Shown one piece after another: positions 17,480 to 25,024 of a stretch of 64,000 bases of DNA. Below the pieces are notes generated by a model, which was not told where the DNA came from, did no database searches, and saw only the letters and a list, made by a program, of their open reading frames with translations. How positions within the stretch are numbered: the first letter of the stretch is position 1; every line of letters starts with the position of its first letter. Both the position numbers and the translations under genes were made by a program. Source of the stretch: CAUZJF01 sp965248605 (lineage in GTDB: Bacteria; Chloroflexota; Dehalococcoidia; Lucifugimonadales; CAUZJF01); contig CBDFJV010000004.1 of assembly GCA_965248605.1 (NCBI GenBank), positions 62,001-126,000 of the forward strand, written 5' to 3'.

Positions 17480-18439
17480 GTGTACGACGTAGCTAAGGCC
17501 GCAGACCTGTTAACGAGGGAGCCCTGGACCCCCACGCCCCTCCTTCCTGCCCAGGTGATCGGCAGCAAACTCGGCGTCGACCTGTGGCTCAAACGTGAAG
17601 ACTGCACGCCCGCTGGCTCGTTCAAGCTCAGAGGCGCCCTGGCAACCTTTGACTCACGGGCCGATGGTCTGTCGGAGGAGGGCGTGTACGTCGCGTCGTC
17701 AGGGAACTACGGTCTGGCCATAGCCATGGCGGGCCAAGCGCGCGGGGTCCCCGTCACCGTGGTCGTTCCGGAGAACGCGGCCCCAGCGAAGCTGGACCGC
17801 ATTCGACTTTGCGACGCGACGGTGGTCCGACACGGAAAAGACTTCGACTACGCCAAGGAGTTCGCCCGCGAGACGGCTTCGCGGCAGGGCGCGGCGTTTT
17901 GGGAAGATGGGGTGGTCGAGGAAATGGCCTTGGGTGCGGGGACCATCGCGTCCGAAGTCCTTGAACACTCTCGTCCGTGGGACATGGTACTGGTGCCGTT
18001 GGGCAACGGCTCGCTTATCAAGGGGATCGCGACCGTGTTCAAGTCGCGAAGCCCGCAGACCCGCGTCGTGGGCCTGGTACCGGAAGGCGCACCGGCGATG
18101 GCGCACGCTATCCGAGGTGAGCCTTGGGACGAAGGGGCCGCGCTCGGCACCTCCGCGGACGGACTGGCGGTCCGAGTTCCTATCGCCAAGATGGTCGACG
18201 AGCTGAAGGCACTGGTCGATGAAATATGGCTAGTGGAGGAGTCGAAGGTGATCGCGGCGGTGAAGTCCCTCATTGAGCTCGAGCATGTCATGGTTGAGCC
18301 TTCATCGGCGATCACCGTCGCCGGGCTGGTCGACCATCGCGACGATGTAATTGACAAGCAGGTGATGGCGGTGCTTACGGGAGCCCACCTCGACCCGGGC
18401 CTGATCCCTTCGGTGATGGGCGCGACGAGTCTGCTGTAA
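17480..18439 (+). CDS. Threonine dehydratase-like PLP enzyme (fold type II)
   Basis: 319 residues of the tryptophan-synthase-beta fold. The PLP lysine is Lys49 in PAGSFKLRGA, the substrate loop is SSGNYGLA (about 74-81) and the phosphate-binding glycine loop is LGNGSLIKG. This matches catabolic threonine/serine dehydratases (deaminate Thr or Ser to the 2-keto acid); no C-terminal ACT domain is present, so isoleucine feedback is not expected. Start GTG at 17480. Diaminopropionate- or hydroxyaspartate-type activities cannot be excluded. It follows the toroid gene by 39 bases, with the hairpin in between. Confidence 0.85.
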   Translation: MYDVAKAADLLTREPWTPTPLLPAQVIGSKLGVDLWLKREDCTPAGSFKLRGALATFDSRADGLSEEGVYVASSGNYGLAIAMAGQARGVPVTVVVPENAAPAKLDRIRLCDATVVRHGKDFDYAKEFARETASRQGAAFWEDGVVEEMALGAGTIASEVLEHSRPWDMVLVPLGNGSLIKGIATVFKSRSPQTRVVGLVPEGAPAMAHAIRGEPWDEGAALGTSADGLAVRVPIAKMVDELKALVDEIWLVEESKVIAAVKSLIELEHVMVEPSSAITVAGLVDHRDDVIDKQVMAVLTGAHLDPGLIPSVMGATSLL

Positions 18440-18489
18440 GTGGGTCGACGACAACCGTAAGATTGCCGGCGACTCCCTCGTCCGAGAAT

Positions 18490-18504
18490 TTTGCGCCCGA
18501 AAGT
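18490..18504 (+). repeat. 15-bp target duplication, left of ISNCY element
   Basis: TTTGCGCCCGAAAGT, identical to 19921-19935; directly abuts the element end GTTGTAG. Confidence 0.85.
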
Positions 18505-19920
18505 GTTGTAGTTCTGTCAATATGTCACCCCTGACTGTTCAGTGATTTTGTCCTGGCGGGTGATTTGAAGGGCCTTCGCCAGGGGTGGTCGGGGGCTGGT
18601 CTTCGAGGTATAGGCAAGGCGCCCCCGGGCGCCTTGCCTATACCTGTGTCTTGGCTCGTGTTGCCCTGTGGTGGGTTCTGGGCACGGAGAGACACTGTGC
18701 CTGGGGTAGCCTCCTCGGTGAGCAGGACACGGTCTTGATAGGTGACGAAGAGCTCTCCGTCCAGCCGTTGTTGGACTTCGACTCGTGCCCGGGCATAGCT
18801 GGCCCGATGGGGGTCGGGCAGTAGCTGGAGCGTGCGACCCTCGAAACGCACGGTGTTGTCTGCCGCTACGGTCCGCTGGTGCTTGAAGCAGAGGATGCCA
18901 GCGAGGTCCGTTCCCGCAGGGAGGCCCCTGTAGGCCGATCCCGGCTGAGCAGGGGGAACGCCGAACCGGACGTTGAATCGGGGCAGGAAGTCCACCAGTA
19001 GAGCATTGGCCTCCTCTAGCGTGCTGACTCCGGCCAGCCGCAGCTCTGTCAGCAGCCGGTCTTGGAAGGTCCCCCATAGTCGTTCGATGCGGCCCTTGGC
19101 CTGGGGCGAATGTGCGAGGATCAACCGGATGCCCAGCTCATCAAGCGCACGGCCCACTTGCCTCCGGGGAGTCTGGCCCGCCAGCTGCTCCTGGAGGGTC
19201 TCATGCTGAGCGCGGCTCACCATGAAGATGCTGTGGCGATCGCTGTAGAGGGCAAGCGGGGTGCCCTTGTGTTGGATGACCCCTTGCAACAACAGCATGT
19301 AGCCGTCTGAGTCCTCTTGTTCACGGAAGCATCCGTAGGGAACCGTGCCCGTGGCGTCCCGATGCCACATCGGGATGAGCGTGAGCCAGGGACCGCGTCC
19401 TTCGAGCCAGTTGTGGCGGCTGCCGTCCACTTGGAGCATCATCCCCTCCTGAGGATAGCGTTTGCGGCGACGACGGTGCTTCGGCGGTCGGTGCCGGCGC
19501 GGCGTCTTGATGCCCGCCTTTAGTAGCACCCGCCGCACGGTGGACCGGGAGAGGTACAGGCCCTCGCGCTCGGCCAACAACTCGGTCAGGTGCGTGTGGT
19601 TCGCACCATCGTAAGGGCCGGCGGCAAGGGCAACTACCCGCTCACGAATAGCCTCACTGACCGTGTGCGGGGGCCGGCGGCCACGATTGCCGTGGGCGAT
19701 GGCCCCTACCCCATCCCGCCGGTACGCTGCCACCAATCGACGCACCTGTCGCACCGACAAGCCCATCAGCTCCGCCGCCTGGGCGGCCGTGAGCTCCCTT
19801 TTCTCCATCCCGTTCAAGACCATGACTCGCTGCTGCTCTTTCCTGTTCAACGTGATTGTCTCCATGGTGACATTTTCACTGAACAGCTAAGGGGTGTCAC
19901 AATCAAAGACCTATCACAAC
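18505..19920 (-). mobile_element. ISNCY/IS1202-type insertion sequence, complete
   Basis: 1416 bp. Imperfect inverted ends: left GTTGTAGTTCTGTCAATATG then TCACCCC and CTGTTCAGTGA; right (reverse complement) GTTGTGATAGGTCTTTGATT then GTGACACCCC and CTGTTCAGTGA. Flanked by the 15-bp direct repeat TTTGCGCCCGAAAGT. As I recall, the IS1202 family makes long duplications and has a subgroup at 15-18 bp, which fits. A remnant of a related element lies at 30668-30855. Confidence 0.85.
18525..19865 (-). CDS. ISNCY (IS1202-type) transposase
   Basis: 446 residues. N-terminal helix-turn-helix (ELMGLSVRQVRRLVAAYRRD), then the RNase H-like DDE core: Asp in MMLQVDGSRHNW, Asp in ALYSDRHSIF and Glu in AKGRIERLWGTFQ. 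The basic linker KTPRRHRPPKHRRRRKR precedes the core. The ATG at 19865 follows the inverted repeat. Intact, so possibly functional. ORFs on the opposite strand here are shadows. Confidence 0.93.
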   Translation of the reverse strand: METITLNRKEQQRVMVLNGMEKRELTAAQAAELMGLSVRQVRRLVAAYRRDGVGAIAHGNRGRRPPHTVSEAIRERVVALAAGPYDGANHTHLTELLAEREGLYLSRSTVRRVLLKAGIKTPRRHRPPKHRRRRKRYPQEGMMLQVDGSRHNWLEGRGPWLTLIPMWHRDATGTVPYGCFREQEDSDGYMLLLQGVIQHKGTPLALYSDRHSIFMVSRAQHETLQEQLAGQTPRRQVGRALDELGIRLILAHSPQAKGRIERLWGTFQDRLLTELRLAGVSTLEEANALLVDFLPRFNVRFGVPPAQPGSAYRGLPAGTDLAGILCFKHQRTVAADNTVRFEGRTLQLLPDPHRASYARARVEVQQRLDGELFVTYQDRVLLTEEATPGTVSLRAQNPPQGNTSQDTGIGKAPGGALPIPRRPAPDHPWRRPFKSPARTKSLNSQG

Positions 19921-19935
19921 TTTGCGCCCGAAAGT
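19921..19935 (+). repeat. 15-bp target duplication, right of ISNCY element
   Basis: TTTGCGCCCGAAAGT, matches 18490-18504. Confidence 0.85.
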
Positions 19936-20193
19936 TGCGGCCGAGGCCATGGTTCGGTAGGCTCGTGTGGAGTAAATCGAGGTGCTCGCCACTAACGGGG
20001 TGGTGAGCTGTCCATCGGGCCCGAACGGTTGTTGATTCGTTCCGTTTTCATCCATTTTCCTAGATAAAGTGTACTAGGGCTGGCTTTCACCTCCTTCCCA
20101 ATTTTTTCCAAGCAAAGGGGGCAGGGGTACAGCCGCCCGGTTCCCGCCCGAAGCACCGTACACCGTCCACACACTTAGGCCCGGAGCTACTCT

Positions 20194-20244
20194 GTCATTC
20201 CGGCGAAAGGCCTGCCCCGACGAAAGTCGTGGGCCGGAATCCAG
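20194..20244. repeat. CATTCCGGC/GCCGGAATC dispersed hairpin
   Basis: Inverted repeat with CATTCCGGC and GCCGGAAT arms, a common REP-like sequence in environmental bacterial genomes. A shorter relative is at 26484-26507. A GAGCTTGTCGAAGGAC motif, another common dispersed repeat, follows at about 20278-20293. Confidence 0.45.
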
Positions 20245-20322
20245 TACTCTGAACAGAAGGCAACACCCGCTCGTCCTGAGCTTGTCGAAGGACGGACCGG
20301 ACTAGCCGCACCAAACCAAAGG

Positions 20323-20351
20323 TTGACTTACTAGCACATCTGTGCTACGGT
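20323..20351 (+). promoter_or_regulatory. Promoter of repeat cassette A
   Basis: TTGACT, 17 bases, TACGGT. Predicted start near 20358, only a few bases before the hairpin terminator at 20363. Same spacing as the matching promoter of copy B. Confidence 0.6.
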
Positions 20352-20362
20352 ATCTTCTTGAG

Positions 20363-20395
20363 GGACGGACCCCATAGGTCTGTCCTTTTTATTTT
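20363..20395 (+). terminator. Intrinsic terminator just downstream of the cassette A promoter
   Basis: GGACGGACC, loop CCATA, GGTCTGTCC (one G-U pair), then TTTTTATTTT. It would end transcripts of about 30-40 bases from the promoter at 20323-20351, so downstream ORFs depend on read-through. Confidence 0.65.
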
Positions 20396-20428
20396 CTGGC
20401 CCACCGACACGGCACGAGGAGAGCGACA

Positions 20429-20569
20429 ATGCACAAGACAACCGCCGAAATCGACTACCCGTCCCTGGTACCCTGTGCCCAGTTCTCCATATCTGTTGCA
20501 TTCTCCCGCCCAGGTGTTGCAACCCTCAGATACGGATACGACAGTTTGCGACGGTTTGCAACAGAGTAA
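20429..20569 (+). CDS. Short ORF of cassette A, unknown function
   Basis: 46 residues, MHKTTAEIDYPSLVP at the start and RYGYDSLRRFATE at the end; GAGGAGAG lies nine bases upstream. Copy B has a matching start (M-x-x-TTA, YPVP, VAF) and keeps the frame through RYEFDSLRRF but has a stop codon after 31 residues. The peptide matches no family I know. The opposite strand is also open here, so it may be only conserved DNA. Confidence 0.35.
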   Translation: MHKTTAEIDYPSLVPCAQFSISVAFSRPGVATLRYGYDSLRRFATE

Positions 20570-20614
20570 ATTTTTCGCACCCAGCACCCCTTATCCCCAA
20601 GGAGGACTTGCACA

Positions 20615-20752
20615 ATGGAAAACGACCCCCGGTCGGAACCGAACGACCTGTCCAAAAAGCAGCTCGCCGTCATGCCGTACCTCGTCATGGCCCCACCGTC
20701 TCGTCGCCCTGGGTGTCATCGACACACTACCGTGATTTTGAAAGGGCCCTAG
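20615..20752 (+). pseudogene. Truncated start of a helix-turn-helix gene (phBC6A51-like)
   Basis: 45 residues with a strong AAGGAGG upstream. The start MENDPRSEPNDLSKKQLAV and MPYLVMAP resemble the N-terminus of small phage-related helix-turn-helix proteins in which a SxKQLAALPYLVxAP segment precedes the DNA-binding helices. After MAPP the frame loses that similarity; in another frame RLVALGVIDTLP and a stop follow, perhaps the original C-terminus after an internal deletion. Family recognition is from memory and tentative. Confidence 0.35.
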
Positions 20753-20905
20753 GACACAACGCTTGACGCTACCGGCGGATGATAAAATTAGGACGGCGTC
20801 CGCAGTTGCCTATCGGCGCGACTAGCGCGCGCAAGCCTGCAGCCATCTCAATTAGGAAGATTGAAATGCGACCAGATCGTCTCCGCACCCTACTTAACCC
20901 GATGA

Positions 20906-21139
20906 GTAAGGGAACCTGGGTGCCGGCAGCCGGAGGTACAGAAGATCCAAGAGCACGTGGTTAAGACGGCTCTCGCCAAAGGCCTGCACCCCCGCGCCGA
21001 GATCGGCTCGCCAGATGACGCTCGGCGGTTTCTAGGTCTAGGTGTGCGCCACTTCTCGATTGGCACCGAAGTGGCGATCCTGCGCAATTGGTGGGCAGAC
21101 AACATCGCAGAGTTGCGCGCCTCGATCACCACGAAATGA
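20906..21139 (+). pseudogene. C-terminal remnant of an HpcH/HpaI aldolase
   Basis: About 77 residues matching the end of HpcH/HpaI (2,4-dihydroxyhept-2-enedioate aldolase) enzymes: PEVQKIQEHVVKTALAKG, LHPRAEIGSPDDARRFLGLG, VRHFSIGTEVAILRNWW. The barrel with the metal-binding Glu and Asp is missing. The frame is closed by a TGA just upstream. A junction to the cassette A debris lies between 20752 and 20906. Its stop overlaps the start of the next gene (ATGA). Confidence 0.7.
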
Positions 21140-22443
21140 CGCCGCACCGCGTAACCATAGTCGCCTTCGCCTTGGCAGCGGTTGTCGTTTCCTGCGGCGC
21201 GGCGGAGGAACCCTCCGATTCCCCGACGTCCTCCAGTTCCGGAGAACGTTCCGCGACAGCAAGGCCTACCCGGGTCCCGACAGCCGTACCAACGCCAACG
21301 CCCGACCTCCGGGACCTTGTCCCACCCCAGCCGATCTCGACCTACGCGGGAACAGGCGGTCCCGGCTTTTCAGGTGACGGCGGGCCGGCCGTCGAGGCGG
21401 CGATAAGCGGACCTCTGGGTCTCGCGATAGACCGTGAAGGCAACCTGTACATCGCGGCTGACAATAGAGTCCGCCGAGTCGACGCCCGGACCCTAGAGAT
21501 AGAAACGATCGCCGGAACGGGCCAGCCGGGCTCTTCCGGCGACGGTTTAGACGCGACCAGGGCCAAGCTGAAGACCCCTCAGGGTGTAGCGGTCGACCGC
21601 GACGGGAATCTGTACATTGCGGACCGGGACAACGGCAGGGTCCGCAAGGTCGACGCGTCCGGCGTGATCACTACTGTGGCCGGAGGCGGCGTGCCGACTC
21701 GAACGGGCGGCATTCTGGATTCGGGTGACGGCGGCCCCGCCATCGATGCATGGTTCAAGCATGTCTATGCGGTGGACGTAGACGCAGAGGGTAACCTCTA
21801 CTTGCTGGCAGACAACCGGCTGCGGATGGTCGACCCATCCGGGACCATCTCCACACTTGTAGGCACTGGGCTGAGAGGAAATACGGGAGATGGAGGGCCC
21901 GGTGTTGAAGCCGAGTTGGCATCCCCTTTGGGAGTCGCAGTGGACCACGAGAGCAAATACGTCTACATCGCCGATACCGACAGCCAGCGGATCCGTAGAC
22001 TAGAGTTGGAAACCGGAGTAATCACGACCATCGCTGGTCAAGGCGTTCCCGCCATGGGCCAGACCTTGTGCCCGATTTACTATGACACCGGCACGCGTGC
22101 GGGCGGAGAAGGGGCCGGATTCGACGGTGACGGCGGGCCCGCTGTCGATGCTCTCCTCGACAGACCCGGAGGCGTAGCCGTGGGACCTAACGGCAACGTC
22201 TACATAGCCGACACAGCCAACGATCGCGTGCGCATGATCGATCTAGCTACCGGCATCATTTCCACGGTGGCAGACGGCGGGCTGATCGAGGGCAGGGTGC
22301 CGGACTCTGACCCGGTGAGAGGCGGAAACCTCACGTTTGCATATGCCTATTTCGGGCCGCCCAGCGTGGTGGTCATCAACGACGATGGCGCTATCTTCAT
22401 CGCCGACACGAAGCTGAACAGGGTGGTTGTCTTGCGGCCGTAG
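21136..22443 (+). CDS. NHL-repeat lipoprotein
   Basis: 435 residues. Signal peptide MTPHRVTIVAFALAAVVVS followed by Cys gives the lipobox VVSC, then a Ser/Thr/Pro linker (PTRVPTAVPTPTPD) typical of Chloroflexota surface proteins. The mature part has NHL repeats of the form GDGGPAVEAAISGPLGLAID, REGNLYIADxxNxRVRxVD, STVAGxG, about six. Same sub-type as the 712-residue protein at 28108-30246. Start ATG 21136, overlapping the HpaI remnant stop. Anchored outside the cytoplasmic membrane; function unknown. Confidence 0.85.
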   Translation: MTPHRVTIVAFALAAVVVSCGAAEEPSDSPTSSSSGERSATARPTRVPTAVPTPTPDLRDLVPPQPISTYAGTGGPGFSGDGGPAVEAAISGPLGLAIDREGNLYIAADNRVRRVDARTLEIETIAGTGQPGSSGDGLDATRAKLKTPQGVAVDRDGNLYIADRDNGRVRKVDASGVITTVAGGGVPTRTGGILDSGDGGPAIDAWFKHVYAVDVDAEGNLYLLADNRLRMVDPSGTISTLVGTGLRGNTGDGGPGVEAELASPLGVAVDHESKYVYIADTDSQRIRRLELETGVITTIAGQGVPAMGQTLCPIYYDTGTRAGGEGAGFDGDGGPAVDALLDRPGGVAVGPNGNVYIADTANDRVRMIDLATGIISTVADGGLIEGRVPDSDPVRGGNLTFAYAYFGPPSVVVINDDGAIFIADTKLNRVVVLRP

Positions 22444-22464
22444 AGGGTCGGGCGACTGCACCGA

Positions 22465-23667
22465 TTAGAGCGGCCTATCTACCATCTCGATGAAGATCGG
22501 CCCCTCGTAAGGGTGAGCAGCCGCGACCTCCTCGTCCAGTTCGACGCCAAGGCCGGGCTTGGTGGACGGGATGATATAGCCGTCCTCCCACTGGATAGGC
22601 TCCTTCAGCAGCTCGGCGTGGAACCCATCGAAGGTCTCGATGCTTTCCTGGATCAGGAAGTTTGGGCTGCACGTCCCTATCTGTATGTTGGCAGCCGCTT
22701 CTATCGGGCCGCAGTACAGGTGGGGCGCAAGCTCGGCGTAGTGGGCCTCCGCCATTCCCGCGATCTTCTTCGCCTCAAGGATTCCTCCGACCCTGCCGAG
22801 GGCGGGCTGGATAATCGCGGCGGCCTGTCTGTCGAATAGCTCGGCGAACTCGTACTTGGTTGCCAGACGCTCGCCGGTTGCCACTGGGATAGTCGTCGAG
22901 TGGGCGACGCGGCCCATCTCCTTCTTGTTCTCGGGCGGCACCGGCTCCTCGAGCCATAGGGGATCGAAAGGCTCCAGACGCCGGGCGAGCCGGATCGCGC
23001 TGGAAGTCGTCATCTGGCCGTGAGTCCCTATGAGAAGGTCGCACTTGCTACCGACCGCCTCCCGTACATTTCTGGTCACGACCTCGGCGTTGTCGAGCGC
23101 CTCCAAGGAAAGCTGCCTCGGGTCGAAGGCGGACATAGGCATGACGGGATCGAACTTCACGGCGGTAAAGCCCTGGTCTGCATAGTGAACTGCTCTTTGC
23201 GGCGTCAGCTCCGCGTCCCCAAAGGCGTCGGCCACCGACAGGACGTCCGTGGTTTCGCTTTCCGGTGATGGGTAGAGGTACGTGTACGAACGAAGCTTTT
23301 CGTGGACCTGGCCGCCGAGCAGGTTGTAGACCGGCTGGTCGAGGGCCTTGCCGACGATGTCCCAGCAGGCCATCTCGATGCCGCTGAGTACGCCGACCAA
23401 CGACAGGTCGGGGTGTTGCGTGAACCCGCTCGAGTAGACGATCCGCCAAAGTGACTCGATCCTGAACGGGTCCCACCCCACGACATACCGCTCGACGACG
23501 TCCTCGATCAGTTGAGTGACTTTATCAGGGTGGAACGGCACACCGTAGACCTCGCCGAAGCCGTCGATGTTGCCGTCCGTTGTCAGCTTCAGGAAGACGA
23601 AGTAAGCGCCGCCGTGGTGCGGTGGCGGATTGCCAACCACGTATGTCTTTACGTCGGTGACTTTCAC
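22465..23667 (-). CDS. Mandelate racemase/muconate lactonizing family dehydratase
   Basis: 400-residue enolase-superfamily enzyme, most like galactonate/galactarate-type acid sugar dehydratases. N-terminal capping domain (MKVTDVKTYVVGNPPPHHGG), then the barrel with VKFDPVMPM, metal ligands in CDLLIGTHGQMT (Asp), LWLEEPVPPEN (Glu) and PVATGERLATK (Glu), and the late APHLYCGPIEAAANIQ. Start is GTG at 23667 with AGAGGTAGA upstream. The neighbouring divergent Gfo/Idh/MocA and sialidase-like genes suggest one sugar-acid pathway. Exact substrate not decidable. Confidence 0.88.
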   Translation of the reverse strand: MKVTDVKTYVVGNPPPHHGGAYFVFLKLTTDGNIDGFGEVYGVPFHPDKVTQLIEDVVERYVVGWDPFRIESLWRIVYSSGFTQHPDLSLVGVLSGIEMACWDIVGKALDQPVYNLLGGQVHEKLRSYTYLYPSPESETTDVLSVADAFGDAELTPQRAVHYADQGFTAVKFDPVMPMSAFDPRQLSLEALDNAEVVTRNVREAVGSKCDLLIGTHGQMTTSSAIRLARRLEPFDPLWLEEPVPPENKKEMGRVAHSTTIPVATGERLATKYEFAELFDRQAAAIIQPALGRVGGILEAKKIAGMAEAHYAELAPHLYCGPIEAAANIQIGTCSPNFLIQESIETFDGFHAELLKEPIQWEDGYIIPSTKPGLGVELDEEVAAAHPYEGPIFIEMVDRPL

Positions 23668-23823
23668 TATGATCTACCTCTCATCTGATGTGGGACGGGA
23701 GTGGGCTTATTGTATCGGACATTCTGGACCGAGACGCGACCATGACTACCGAGTGATATCCTTGTCGCCAGCCCTCACCCAGGGCCAACGCAACAACACT
23801 CCGCCAGCTTGGAGGACGCCGGA

Positions 23824-24957
23824 ATGACTGAATCGACGACCGAGAAGTACAGGGTCGGAATGATCGGAATTGGACGGAAGGGCGCCCAGCACGCCAGAGC
23901 CTACCGTATCAACCCTCTCGCGAAGATCGTCGCAGCTGCCGACACCGACGAAGCAAACCTCGAGATATTCTGTCGTCGATTCGACGTCCCGGGCTACGCC
24001 GATCACAAGGAGATGCTCGCCAAGGAGAATATCGACATCGCCGCCCCGATTCTGCCCGTCAGGCCGAATCCGCAAACCGTCATCGACTGCGCCGAGGCGG
24101 GCGTCAAGGCAATCATGTGCGAAAAGCCGATCGCCGCGTCTCTGGCCGAGGCGGACCGGATGGTGGCGGCGTGCCAGTCGCGAGGGATAAGGTTCGGTGC
24201 CGGCGACCTGAACCGTAACCTGCCTGGCTACTGGCAGGCCAAGGAGATAATCGACTCCGGCGAGATCGGCGATGTCCGGAGCATCAACTTCTACGGTGGG
24301 AACGGGACTGAGCTTTCCGGCGGCAAGTGCCAGCAGTTCAGCCTGATGCGCATGTTTGCCGGTGACGTGGACGTCGCATGGTGTACCGGCTGGGTGGCCG
24401 ACGACCCAATGAGTGACTACGACCAAGGAGGCGGGGGCTACTTCCGGTTCGTCAATGGAGTCGACGCCTACATGCACCGTTCCGCGGACGCGCGCGGCGG
24501 CGGATTCGAGGTGCTGTGTACGCGCGGAGTCTTTCGGAGTACGGGTGACGTGCTACATATGTGGAAGACGCCCGATGGTGTCGGTCCCGATTGGGAGAAC
24601 CTGGAGGAAATCGAAGGCGTCTTCCCCAAGACGAGCATAATAGAGCGCACCAGCTCCGACTATGAGCCGGACGGCTGGGCCTGGCCGGGAGACCGCAACC
24701 TCGCCAGCGTCAACTCCATCGTAGACGCCCTCGAGAATGACACGGAGCCCTTGAGCAGCGGCGACAACGGCCGTAAGGTGCTGGAGATGGCAATCGGTGT
24801 CCGGGAGTCGCACCGCCGCGGCCACGCGCCGGTTAGGTTCCCGCTGGAAGACCGTACTCTCCGGATGATCCCACACATGTCGCGAATGGAGTACAAGAAG
24901 CCCCAGGTCGGGACTGAGGCTTACATGGCGCAGATCGCGCGCCAGGTCAAAGACTGA
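23824..24957 (+). CDS. Gfo/Idh/MocA family oxidoreductase
   Basis: 377 residues. N-terminal Rossmann fold with VGMIGIGRKGAQHARAY (GxGxxG-like), the EKP signature in VKAIMCEKPIAAS, and an alpha/beta C-terminal domain with MSDYDQGGGGYFRFVNG. NAD(P)-dependent sugar, inositol or sugar-acid oxidoreductase. The ATG at 23824 has GGAGG eight bases upstream, which rules out the in-frame start at 23809. Probably co-transcribed with the sialidase-like gene 67 bases downstream. Confidence 0.92.
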   Translation: MTESTTEKYRVGMIGIGRKGAQHARAYRINPLAKIVAAADTDEANLEIFCRRFDVPGYADHKEMLAKENIDIAAPILPVRPNPQTVIDCAEAGVKAIMCEKPIAASLAEADRMVAACQSRGIRFGAGDLNRNLPGYWQAKEIIDSGEIGDVRSINFYGGNGTELSGGKCQQFSLMRMFAGDVDVAWCTGWVADDPMSDYDQGGGGYFRFVNGVDAYMHRSADARGGGFEVLCTRGVFRSTGDVLHMWKTPDGVGPDWENLEEIEGVFPKTSIIERTSSDYEPDGWAWPGDRNLASVNSIVDALENDTEPLSSGDNGRKVLEMAIGVRESHRRGHAPVRFPLEDRTLRMIPHMSRMEYKKPQVGTEAYMAQIARQVKD

Positions 24958-25024
24958 CCCCGTCGCGGCGAGAGAATCCACACCGAAGCAGTGAGCCGAT
25001 GGCACGAACGATCGGAGGTATCAG

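Larger units (their letters stand above)
20323..20564 (+). repeat. Promoter-terminator-short ORF cassette, copy A
   Basis: Alignable over its length with the minus strand of 30344-30642 (copy B): promoter, GGACGGACCCCA hairpin with T run, GACAACCGC after the start codon, GTTGCATTC, CAGATACG, and CGACAGTTTGCGACGGTTT near the end. The last part contains direct repeats (GACAGTTTGC, GACGGTTTGC) that could bind a protein. Each copy lies close to an end of an ISNCY-type element. Confidence 0.65.

Noticed and set aside
18517..19077. 186-codon ORF overlapping the ISNCY transposase in another frame
   Set aside because: Same strand, other frame; low-complexity Arg/Pro composition and no start signal.
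20763..20792. Possible promoter TTGACG ... AATTAG
   Set aside because: The -10 match is poor and no gene with a supported start follows; only the aldolase remnant is downstream.
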